Below, in pieces: positions 57,494 through 64,000 of a stretch of DNA of 64,000 nt. The stretch covers positions 49,173-113,172 of the forward strand of contig NZ_JACLHY010000017.1 in assembly GCF_014397245.1 (NCBI RefSeq), in the 5' to 3' direction. Numbering within the stretch: the first letter of the stretch is position 1; each line of letters starts with the position of its first letter. The notes beneath the pieces were generated by a model. It was not told the origin of the DNA. It made no database searches and saw nothing but the letters and a program-made list of their open reading frames with translations. Source of the DNA: Arenibacter arenosicollis (lineage in GTDB: Bacteria; Bacteroidota; Bacteroidia; Flavobacteriales; Flavobacteriaceae). The position numbers and the translations under genes were made by a program.

Positions 57494-58336
57494 TTACATG
57501 CTTATGGCGTTTTTAGGCTGTTTCTTTTTTTTTTCGCCTTCAATCGTTTTGTGCTCCTTGACCTCTTTATCCAAAACATTGGTTTTCTCCCAATTTTTAT
57601 AAAGAAAACGCTGGTTTTTGGCACTCCATCTTACCAAATACGTTAAAGGTCCTTTTTGTGTCTTTCGAATGGTGATCTTCAGTTCTTCGCCTTTGTTTAA
57701 ACTGTCAGCCTGTTGCTTGGTCAATATTTGTCCCAGGACATACATATTTGCTGACACAGCCGATTTTGTACGGATATCGTTCAGTTTTGGCTCGTAATAG
57801 GCCAGTTTTTGGAAGGTATCGCCGTTCAAGGATGTTCCTGTGAACTGAACGGTCTTGCCTTCTTGTACCATGGCATGGTATTCATCCTTGGTAAATTGAT
57901 ATTGAAAGGCATTGGCATCTTCAAGTTTAATCTGTTCCTTACGTTTGATCTGTACATCCAATCTGGATCCGTAAGTGGAGTTATATAGCATTTGGACCAT
58001 CTTGACCGTTTCCTTTAATTTGCCATCATTGATGTATGTTGTCTCGATCAACTGCTCCCTACCTTCTAGAATCGACTCTTGAATGTTGGGTTCCAACTTC
58101 TCAAAACTTATGTAAGCGCCTTCCAAACGTCTTTTTACATCGGCCTCGGCAAATTGTTGGTCCTTGTTTTTTTGGACTTCCACATTTCTGCTGTCCTTCA
58201 ACATTTCAAAGGATGGATTATTACCGGCTTTTATTTTGAAGGTTTTATCGTCTATGGATATTGCTTCGGCCTTTTGCCAAACCTGGTTGACATTGACGAA
58301 TACTTTTTGAATCGTGTTTTCTGCTTGATTTTTCAT
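57494..58336 (-). CDS. DUF3945-like protein of conjugative elements
   Basis: 280 aa, soluble, charged. The centre (FQYQFTKDEYHAMVQEGKTVQFTG, then the YEPKLNDIRTKS segment) and the repeated YxFTKxQxxxLxxGExL-type pattern (ILTKQQADSLNKGEELKITI) resemble the DUF3945/DUF4099 proteins found beside topoisomerase or primase genes in Bacteroidota elements. No catalytic motif is seen. It lies 68 nt upstream of the TOPRIM gene. The family call is moderate. Confidence 0.55.
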   Translation of the reverse strand: MKNQAENTIQKVFVNVNQVWQKAEAISIDDKTFKIKAGNNPSFEMLKDSRNVEVQKNKDQQFAEADVKRRLEGAYISFEKLEPNIQESILEGREQLIETTYINDGKLKETVKMVQMLYNSTYGSRLDVQIKRKEQIKLEDANAFQYQFTKDEYHAMVQEGKTVQFTGTSLNGDTFQKLAYYEPKLNDIRTKSAVSANMYVLGQILTKQQADSLNKGEELKITIRKTQKGPLTYLVRWSAKNQRFLYKNWEKTNVLDKEVKEHKTIEGEKKKKQPKNAISM

Positions 58337-58340
58337 TTTT

Positions 58341-58428
58341 GAGTGATTTTTAATTGTTACGGAATTTGAATTTGTTACTTTTGAATAACTTTCAAATCAG
58401 GAGTGATTTGTGAGTTACGGAATTTGAA
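58341..58428. repeat. Two-copy direct repeat in an operon leader
   Basis: GAGTGATTT occurs at 58341-58349 and 58401-58409, and GTTACGGAATTTGAA at 58356-58370 and 58414-58428. The two copies are ~59 nt apart, upstream of the DUF3945-like gene; they could be operator sites. Confidence 0.65.
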
Positions 58429-58434
58429 GGAAAG

Positions 58435-58454
58435 AGGGCGGGAGCGCCCTTTTT
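58435..58454. terminator. GC-rich hairpin, probable terminator of the 410-aa-class gene
   Basis: AGGGCG (58435-58440), loop GGAG, CGCCCT (58445-58450). A T run follows on the plus side; on the minus side, where the gene at 58460-59683 ends, the tail is only CTCTTTCC. It may separate this gene from the DUF3945-like one. Confidence 0.55.
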
Positions 58455-58459
58455 CCATT

Positions 58460-59683
58460 TTATAAAGCGATTCTATATTCTTTCAATTGCACCTCCTTCC
58501 CTTCATTAACTTGGTTTTGAGTATTTTTCCATTCAGTATACCAATTGTCAGACTTTGGCTTTAGAATATCTATCGTTTTGTTCAGATAGTTTTTGTAATA
58601 AGACCAAACTATCAATTTAATAGCATTGGATTCAAGGGGCAACCTAATTTTAATGTCTTCATTATCCTTTGAAACCAGAATACTGTATTTGTTCAGCCTG
58701 TTTTGGTCGATGATTTTGTTGAAATTCAAAAAGCTTTGGGCCAAGTCTTGGTTAAAGCGTCTGGTATGGTCGTAAAAGCGGGAGAAGGATTTTTCCTTTC
58801 CCATAGGGAAGCGTAATAGCATATCCCTATCGGTCAAGGTCAAATTAAAATAGGAATCCTTTGTATATGATATAAAATGGAGGTCCCGCAAATAGCCCTC
58901 TATTTTTTTATTTCCCGTGAAGCTTAAAAAGAGTTTGTCCACTTTCGTTAGCTTTTGTATCTGGAAAAGTATATCGGTCGTCTGGGAATTTATCGCTCCC
59001 AATGCCATGTATACTACATTTTTTAATTGGAATTTTTTATGGAATGCCAAAGCTTCCTTAGGATCTTTAAAAAGAAAAAGGCCCTCTATTCTCTTTGGAA
59101 TATTGGAGTACCAAAGGGAGTGTTTTATAGCTGACTCTTTATAAGGAACTACTTCTTTGTCCGTATCTTGGAAATATCCGCAGACCTCGTTTTGCAGATT
59201 GAACAAAGGAAATAGCGGACCACCTTCATGATTTTGGAAAACACGCCCCGAAAAGGGAATAGAGCTTTCCACACCATGATATAGGTCTTTGGAAGTATCT
59301 TGGAGTGGTGACCTGTAAGATAGAAAGTGATTATAATCCTTTGGTACTATTTTTAGAGTGGATTCCGGGTTATTGGATATTAGAAGGGTTATGGTTTCCA
59401 ATACTTTGTTATATAGGCTATCTACCTTATCCCATATCAGTTCCTTGCCGATTCCTTCAACTTTTGATACATGCTCAGTAATTAGGTCGGATGCGGATAG
59501 TTTTTCCTGTGGCCGTTGCACCTTATAATAAAAATATCCTTTTTCGGTATTTATGATTACATAGTGCTCACCACCGTTCTTAAGTATAAGGTGGGTATTT
59601 TCGGATTGCACAACTCGGTACCCCAAATGTTCAAAGAGATTTGGCAGGTGTATTAGGTGGTCTTCTGTAAGCCAGTTGTTCAT
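58460..59683 (-). CDS. Degenerate TOPRIM/primase-like protein, paralogue of 55870-57426
   Basis: 407 aa from ATG 59683 (a TTG three codons earlier is weaker). The layout matches the TOPRIM protein downstream: an N-terminal CHC2-like fold without cysteines (FEHLGYRVVQSENTHLILKN), NHEGGPLFPLFNLQNEVCGYF, then the strand-helix LFLFKDPKEALAFHKKF where a TOPRIM would have GES-type residues. The catalytic Glu and the DxD pair (here LFLSFTGNKKIEGY) are not recognisable. It is probably a non-catalytic homologue, perhaps a DNA-binding or structural partner. A good promoter stands upstream (59737-59765). Confidence 0.6.
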   Translation of the reverse strand: MNNWLTEDHLIHLPNLFEHLGYRVVQSENTHLILKNGGEHYVIINTEKGYFYYKVQRPQEKLSASDLITEHVSKVEGIGKELIWDKVDSLYNKVLETITLLISNNPESTLKIVPKDYNHFLSYRSPLQDTSKDLYHGVESSIPFSGRVFQNHEGGPLFPLFNLQNEVCGYFQDTDKEVVPYKESAIKHSLWYSNIPKRIEGLFLFKDPKEALAFHKKFQLKNVVYMALGAINSQTTDILFQIQKLTKVDKLFLSFTGNKKIEGYLRDLHFISYTKDSYFNLTLTDRDMLLRFPMGKEKSFSRFYDHTRRFNQDLAQSFLNFNKIIDQNRLNKYSILVSKDNEDIKIRLPLESNAIKLIVWSYYKNYLNKTIDILKPKSDNWYTEWKNTQNQVNEGKEVQLKEYRIAL

Positions 59684-59736
59684 CTTGTTCAAAAATTTAT
59701 TTATTTGTATATAAATAGTAAGTTTGTGTATAAATA

Positions 59737-59765
59737 CAAATATATGATTTTTTTTGAATCTACAA
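59737..59765 (-). promoter_or_regulatory. Minus-strand promoter of the 59683-58460 gene
   Basis: Read on the minus strand: TTG at 59765-59763, an 18-nt spacer, TATATTTG at 59744-59737, a full match to the flavobacterial consensus, about 53 nt before the ATG. It overlaps the start of the divergent M23 peptidase gene, so the two may influence each other. Confidence 0.65.
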
Positions 59766-60583
59766 TTTTTTGGAGGAAAAAAGTGGGTGACACCAAACCA
59801 AAGTCAGCTAAAACCTTTGGAAAAAAAGAATTCGCCTATTTTCTTTTTTTAATCATTATGTGCCTGTTCTTTATAATATGGCACTGTCCATATAATTCAG
59901 CACAACGACTTCAGGACAACACAATCACAATGGAGCTTTATGAGGAACGCCTTAAAATGAATCTGGTATCAAGCTCTGCGGATGTGGACCTTATAGAAAG
60001 GGAGCGTGATCAATTGTTACTGACCATCGAAGAAAAAATAGTTGGTTTTCTCTACCAAATACCCGATTACTCTTATATAAGCTCATTGGAGACATACCTT
60101 CAGTTCCGACCGAGGTTATTAGAGCAGTTTCCTTCTGCTGTCCCTTTGGAGAAAGGCAATTATTCCATTTCAAGTAACTATGGCATTCGTGTCCATCCAA
60201 TTTCAGATAAAGAGAAGAAACATTATGGAATCGATCTGGCAACCCCTCGTGGAAAATATGTTTACGCATCGGCCTCAGGTACCATTAAGGATATCCTATA
60301 TTCCAAAAAAGGCTATGGTACACATATTATCATTAAACATCGTTTTGGTTTTGAAACATTGTATGGACACCTGAACAAGGTGCTTGTCCGAAAGGGGCAA
60401 ACAGTAAAACAGCACGAAATGATTGGCGCGGTGGGTAGCACAGGAAGTTCGACGGGGTATCATCTACACTATGAGATACTTAAGAATAAGCACAAAATAG
60501 ATCCAAAACTTTCATTCAACCTAAAGAATACTATTTATACACATTTAATTGAATTAAACACGACCAAAGATGGAGTGGAGTAA
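59744..60583 (+). CDS. Membrane-anchored M23 (LytM-type) peptidase
   Basis: 279 aa from ATG 59744; an earlier in-frame start at 59657 lies in the divergent gene. One membrane helix at ~31-47 (AYFLFLIIMCLFFIIW), then a coiled-coil stretch (~60-105). The LytM domain has the zinc ligands H160-x3-D164 and H240-x-H242 (GYHLHYE), the GIRVHP opening and LYGHL with His209. All catalytic positions are kept. M23 enzymes cut peptide cross-bridges of peptidoglycan. In conjugative elements they open the wall for the mating channel, which is the likely role here at the element's right end. Confidence 0.85.
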   Translation: MIFFESTIFWRKKVGDTKPKSAKTFGKKEFAYFLFLIIMCLFFIIWHCPYNSAQRLQDNTITMELYEERLKMNLVSSSADVDLIERERDQLLLTIEEKIVGFLYQIPDYSYISSLETYLQFRPRLLEQFPSAVPLEKGNYSISSNYGIRVHPISDKEKKHYGIDLATPRGKYVYASASGTIKDILYSKKGYGTHIIIKHRFGFETLYGHLNKVLVRKGQTVKQHEMIGAVGSTGSSTGYHLHYEILKNKHKIDPKLSFNLKNTIYTHLIELNTTKDGVE

Positions 60584-61045
60584 AAGAAAGTGGGGCATTC
60601 AATATTCTAAATTTAAGTATAGTTATACACCTAAAAAAATATTAAGGGGTCTACTCCTAAAATCTTATTTTTTGAATATAAAATAACAGATGTTAGAATC
60701 AGATATTACCTAGTGCCCAACTGGTTTTTTTTGTAGATAGGGGAAAAACGACTGGATAGCTTCTAAGCAATTTTCAAAGGAGTGGCAAAGGGATTGGTAT
60801 ATGCCAAAAGTGATTTTATATATCATGGTTATACCACTGACTATAATTTAAAATAGGATATCTATGTTGACTGTTGCCAGCATCAGGAGCTCGATCCAAA
60901 ATTATAAAATAACTAATTTTGGTTAGGGCTTAACCTAATTATTAGATTTTATCTCTATAATAAGAATTTTCATAAATATCAATAACATGAACACGAGAGC
61001 TTCTTAAAGCTATCGTGTTGGGAATCTAAATACCTTGTATAATCT
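60584..61045. other. Intergenic, about 0.46 kb, probable right border of the element
   Basis: No gene. A 13-bp hairpin at 60990-61019 belongs to the end of the LytTR gene. I could not find an attachment-site repeat matching the region left of 26,150. Confidence 0.4.
60990..61019 (-). terminator. Hairpin downstream of the LytTR regulator
   Basis: AACACGAGAGCTT (60990-61002), loop CTTA, AAGCTATCGTGTT (61007-61019): 13-bp stem with one mismatch, 27 nt after the stop codon of the minus-strand gene. The T run is poor. Confidence 0.5.
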
Positions 61046-61738
61046 TTAAACATTATAAAGTGCATCAGCCAATTCGGTTTTTTTGTTTCGGCTCAATGGT
61101 ACCTGTGTTCCAGCTACTTGAACAATTTTACTGTTAAATTTTTCAATTTTTTCCAAATTCACGATATAGGATTTGTGTATCCTTAGGAATTTATCCCCTG
61201 GCAACTGTTTTTCAAAAGATTTCATAGTGGAAAGTATAACGATATTACCTTCATTGGTCACCAATTTAACATAATCACCAAGAGCTTCGATCCATTTAAT
61301 ATCGTTTAGTACTACCTTGCGTTTTTTTAGGTTACTTTTCACGAAGATATATTCTTCTTCCTCGTTTGACTTATGAATCTGCTCGTATTTGGCCACAGCT
61401 CTTTTTACTGAGGCATCAAAACGGGATAAAGATATAGGTTTGTATAGGTAATCCGTTATGTCGTAATCAAAAGCCTTAAGGGCATAATCAGGATTGCCTG
61501 TAATCAAAATTACCTGTGGAGGGTTGTCCAAGGATTCCAAAAGATCGAAACCACTAATGATCGGCATTTCTACATCTAGGAAAATAAGATCGATGTCATT
61601 ATTTTTGATACCGCTTTTTGCTTCAATGGCATTGCTGTACTCGGCTACCATTGCCAGGTTTGGATGATTGTTCACTAATCTTGCTACGGCGATTCGCTGC
61701 ATAGAGGAATCGTCTACAATTATACATCTTAATTTCAT
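61046..61738 (-). CDS. LytTR-type response regulator (LytR/AlgR family)
   Basis: 230 aa from ATG 61738, which gives the standard start MKLRCIIVDDS; a longer frame from 61771 adds an unusual leader. The receiver has D9-D10, phosphoacceptor D55 (IFLDVEMP), the strand VILITG and Lys in YLYKPI, all intact. The C-terminal ~100 residues are a LytTR DNA-binding domain (IKWIEALGDYVKLVT, FLRIHKSYIVNL). The sensor kinase is not in the window. Such regulators are common chromosomal genes in Flavobacteriaceae, so this probably lies outside the element. Confidence 0.92.
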   Translation of the reverse strand: MKLRCIIVDDSSMQRIAVARLVNNHPNLAMVAEYSNAIEAKSGIKNNDIDLIFLDVEMPIISGFDLLESLDNPPQVILITGNPDYALKAFDYDITDYLYKPISLSRFDASVKRAVAKYEQIHKSNEEEEYIFVKSNLKKRKVVLNDIKWIEALGDYVKLVTNEGNIVILSTMKSFEKQLPGDKFLRIHKSYIVNLEKIEKFNSKIVQVAGTQVPLSRNKKTELADALYNV

Positions 61739-62446
61739 GATAGGTATATTCGGGGTTTTAATCACAGCCAATTTACTTAAATAGCCATTTCAACCTGTCA
61801 AAATGATGTGAACGGCACCTAAAATGTTGCGTAAAGGCGGATAATGATAGTTTAAGAATTTGGTAGAGTTCTTTTGCTTCTAAATGATACTTTACATAAC
61901 AATCATCTGTGACCATTCTCCAATAGGAATCCAACAACGTTGATTGGAGTGGTCGCTTTATAGGTAAATATCAATTTCTTTAAATATGCTTTTCACTTTA
62001 AACACATTTTATTATTAGATGTAAAAAACAACGGAAAAGAACTATAATTTTCAAAAGCCATCGGTGCCAGAAATATCCTATTGTTGCGTTTTCATCCTAA
62101 ATTTGTAACCATCTGAATAAAAATGGTGGGGCGGAAGGAAATTGACAAGACTGGCAATTCCTAGATAATCAGGTTCGTTTTGTGCCACAGTTCAACATCA
62201 GGCCTCTGGGAACTCTGAAAAATAAAATTTCAATTAGACCGAACTAAGTAATAAAGGCTCTATCACAATGGATGACAATAGGCTAAGATGAATAATAAAA
62301 GAAACTCTGTTGCTTTATAGGCTCCTCATTCATGAAACAGTTTTATTACGACTAAAATGTGGACCTTTTGAACGTTTACCTGTTAAGATTTATAATTAAG
62401 TCTTAAATCTTCCCCATATTTACAACTTTTATTAAATTTCTCAAAA
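61739..62446. other. Intergenic, about 0.7 kb, no gene seen
   Basis: Between divergent regulator genes; AT-rich, stops in all frames. It must hold both promoters, but no clear consensus match was found. Confidence 0.45.
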
Positions 62447-62839
62447 ATGGAATTGACTGTTTGCATTATAGATGACGACTTAGTGTCGCAATTCGCGTCA
62501 AGATATTGCATTGAACAATCAATTTCTAATTGCAAGACTTTAGTTTGTGATACTGCGGAAGAAGTTTTGAACATGTTTACCCATCCTGTAAACAATGAAG
62601 AGGATGTTCCGGATTTAATATTCCTCGATTTGGTCATGAACGGCATGGACGGTTGGAAATTTCTTGATACAATAAAGATTGGTAGCAATGTTTTACAAAA
62701 AACGGACATCTATATTCTATCCGCCTTTTCAAATTCTGCGGACCGGACCAGGGCCAAGGAGCACCCCATGATAAAAGGACATTTTGACAAGCCACTTTCC
62801 AAAAGCATTATGGATAAGATTCTTCATTCAAAAAAGTAG
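62447..62839 (+). CDS. Single-domain response regulator (receiver only)
   Basis: 130 aa consisting of one receiver domain. Acidic triad D9-D10-D11, phosphoacceptor D61 (IFLDLVMNGMDGW), strand IYILSAFS and Lys in HFDKPLSK are all present, so it should be phosphorylatable. No output domain follows; such proteins act by protein contacts, as CheY or phosphorelay intermediates do. The kinase is unknown. The divergent LytTR regulator lies 0.7 kb away; a link between the two is only a possibility. Confidence 0.9.
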   Translation: MELTVCIIDDDLVSQFASRYCIEQSISNCKTLVCDTAEEVLNMFTHPVNNEEDVPDLIFLDLVMNGMDGWKFLDTIKIGSNVLQKTDIYILSAFSNSADRTRAKEHPMIKGHFDKPLSKSIMDKILHSKK

Positions 62840-63078
62840 TAAACGAATCGTTTTAGGAACTGTGCATTTGAGAATTTCAAAAGAGTTATGCTTTTGCATC
62901 GCAGTGTTTTCAATTCATCCAAAGTTTATTATAATTACATAGGTTTACAAGAAAATTCATAAAATTCGGATATGGGTACGTTTAAGTGCCGTAATTCTAG
63001 ATAATACTTTTTTTTAGGCTGTAAATCGTATTTATTAACATCTTGTAGAAAAAGAAAGTACATGCTAAATTACTGCGA

Positions 63079-63086
63079 TACCTTTG
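63079..63086 (+). promoter_or_regulatory. -7 promoter element of the small membrane protein gene
   Basis: TACCTTTG fits TAnnTTTG, 24 nt before the ATG at 63111. The -33 element is not clear. Confidence 0.5.
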
Positions 63087-63110
63087 CATCCAAACCCCGA
63101 AACAATTGTT

Positions 63111-63278
63111 ATGGAAACAATTTTACTTTTTAAAGAAATATATCTAAACGGATTTAAGCAGCTGGGAAGTTGGCTAGTAAAAAGCTATTTTAAAGCTTTT
63201 GCATGGTTCAGTTTTGCCATGTTTTTAGTAGTCCTTTATGCCTTTGGATACAGATTATTTACTGGATTCTCTTTTTGA
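63111..63278 (+). CDS. DUF6747-like small membrane protein
   Basis: 55 aa from ATG 63111; an in-frame ATG-like start nine codons earlier falls on the promoter element. The sequence (TILLFKEIYLNGFKQLGSW, then an aromatic-rich membrane helix FAWFSFAMFLVVLYAFGYRL) resembles the short DUF6747 proteins of Flavobacteriaceae, which have one helix and unknown function. It is a single-gene unit with its own promoter element and a strong terminator. Confidence 0.7.
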   Translation: METILLFKEIYLNGFKQLGSWLVKSYFKAFAWFSFAMFLVVLYAFGYRLFTGFSF

Positions 63279-63310
63279 ATGATTTATTAGAATTAAGTAT
63301 AAGATGATTT

Positions 63311-63343
63311 AATCCTTCCGTCACTATTCGGAAGGATTTTTTC
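63311..63343 (+). terminator. Strong rho-independent terminator
   Basis: AATCCTTCCG (63311-63320) pairs perfectly with CGGAAGGATT (63329-63338) across an 8-nt loop, followed by a T run (63337-63342). Confidence 0.9.
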
Positions 63344-64000
63344 ATAAGTCGAATATTGGTGTCTTTTTTTTTAGGTAAAATAATTATTTCTTCTTTTTTT
63401 AGTTTCCAAGATTAGTTGGTAAACTGAGTATTTTATAGGTGCAAAAAAAAAATTTACGTACTACTTTTTCAAAGTCAACAATCTGTAGTCGTAGTGTCCC
63501 AATTACGGCCTATTAATGCGGTCTCTTTAAATATCCTAGGGGACAAGGTTCTTCTAATATAACTTTCAGGCCAATATATACTTTTCCACCATTGCTCAAA
63601 ACACGGTTACCTATAAGCTTAAGACTTATGCGAGCAATAAATACTGTAGTATGCCAATCTGTAATTTTCCTATTTATTAGGCAATAGACTCTAGTTATGG
63701 TGCTTTAGTAGGACCATTAATTTTCCTATAATTCCGACTTTGGAGCCTGTGTCATCAGAAAAAAAGCCGGATCTAAATTTAAATACACAGGAGGCGATTT
63801 TGAGTATATAATTGACGATAATGACCTTCATCCAGTGTAATTTGGGATCATCCAACATATTTTGAACATAATAAGGATCAATCTCAAAAGTTGGGTCTAA
63901 AGAGAAAAATAATTTTCTTTGTGCTTTAAATTACATTGATGAATAAAGGCACTGAGTTATCCTTGTTAAGTTTAATATTACCAGAAGGAATATTAGAGTA
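63344..64000. other. Intergenic to the window edge, no gene seen
   Basis: AT-rich; only short broken frames on both strands. Nothing recognised. Confidence 0.45.

Overview
The window looks like a chromosome segment of a marine-type member of the Flavobacteriaceae (phylum Bacteroidota). It is AT-rich, has TAnnTTTG-type -7 promoter elements and few Shine-Dalgarno sequences. It carries type IX secretion (T9SS) cargo with type-B C-terminal sorting domains, PorP/SprF-family membrane proteins and a conjugation operon of the Bacteroidota conjugative-transposon kind. No rRNA, tRNA, CRISPR array or integrase was found.

Bases 1-24,424 are a surface-protein region. After the 3' end of a truncated gene come three giant modular secreted proteins (1750, 1704 and 1916 aa). 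Each has a signal peptide, adhesion-type modules, a thrombospondin type-3 (TSP3) calcium-binding stalk and a type-B sorting domain. Two PorP/SprF proteins (7367-8254 and 17724-18614) lie directly behind the first two giants. A membrane-anchored AraC-type regulator and an atypical LuxR-type response regulator with Glu at the phosphorylation site lie between the first and second giants. Exact 237-nt, 303-nt, 75-nt and 66-nt tandem coding repeats occur in the giants.

Bases 24,425-26,149 are non-coding or decayed DNA. From about 26,150 to 60,600 the window is an integrative/conjugative element or a remnant of one. It holds a RadC/JAB protein, a small HTH protein, a lipoprotein and a minus-strand tra operon (40,176 down to 27,722). 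That operon runs ParA, DUF3408 protein, a small membrane protein, TraE, TraF, TraG (VirB4), TraI, TraJ, TraK, TraM, TraN, TraO and an unusually large lipoprotein built from about eight TraQ-like modules. A non-coding region with candidate oriT hairpins (40,177-41,026) separates it from the plus-strand mobilisation genes (accessory protein and MOBP-type relaxase, 41,027-43,706). The VirD4 coupling protein, a small HTH protein, two TOPRIM/primase-like proteins and a DUF3945-like protein lie on the minus strand at 52,851-59,683. A membrane-anchored M23 peptidase follows at 59,744-60,583.

A cargo island (44,220-52,447) sits between relaxase and coupling protein. It begins with a broken IS1595/ISXO2-family transposase, followed by a tightly packed four-gene operon: (1) a 5-cytosine DNA methyltransferase; (2) a ~995-aa protein with an N-terminal MORC/Hsp90-like GHKL ATPase, a long coiled-coil middle and a C-terminal histidine-kinase-like DHp plus second GHKL domain; (3) a 544-aa protein with an N-terminal receiver-like domain (D24, D25, D81); (4) an OLD-like ABC ATPase with a TOPRIM-like C-terminal part and no ATG, GTG or TTG start before its Walker A motif. 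I infer an anti-phage or anti-plasmid restriction-like system in which a two-component-type signal may link DNA sensing to a TOPRIM nuclease. ParaMORC-type ATPases beside methyltransferases are known from comparative genomics, but I cannot say whether this four-gene combination has been described.

The right end (61,046-63,343) returns to ordinary flavobacterial genes: a LytTR response regulator, a single-domain receiver and a DUF6747-like small membrane protein with a strong terminator.
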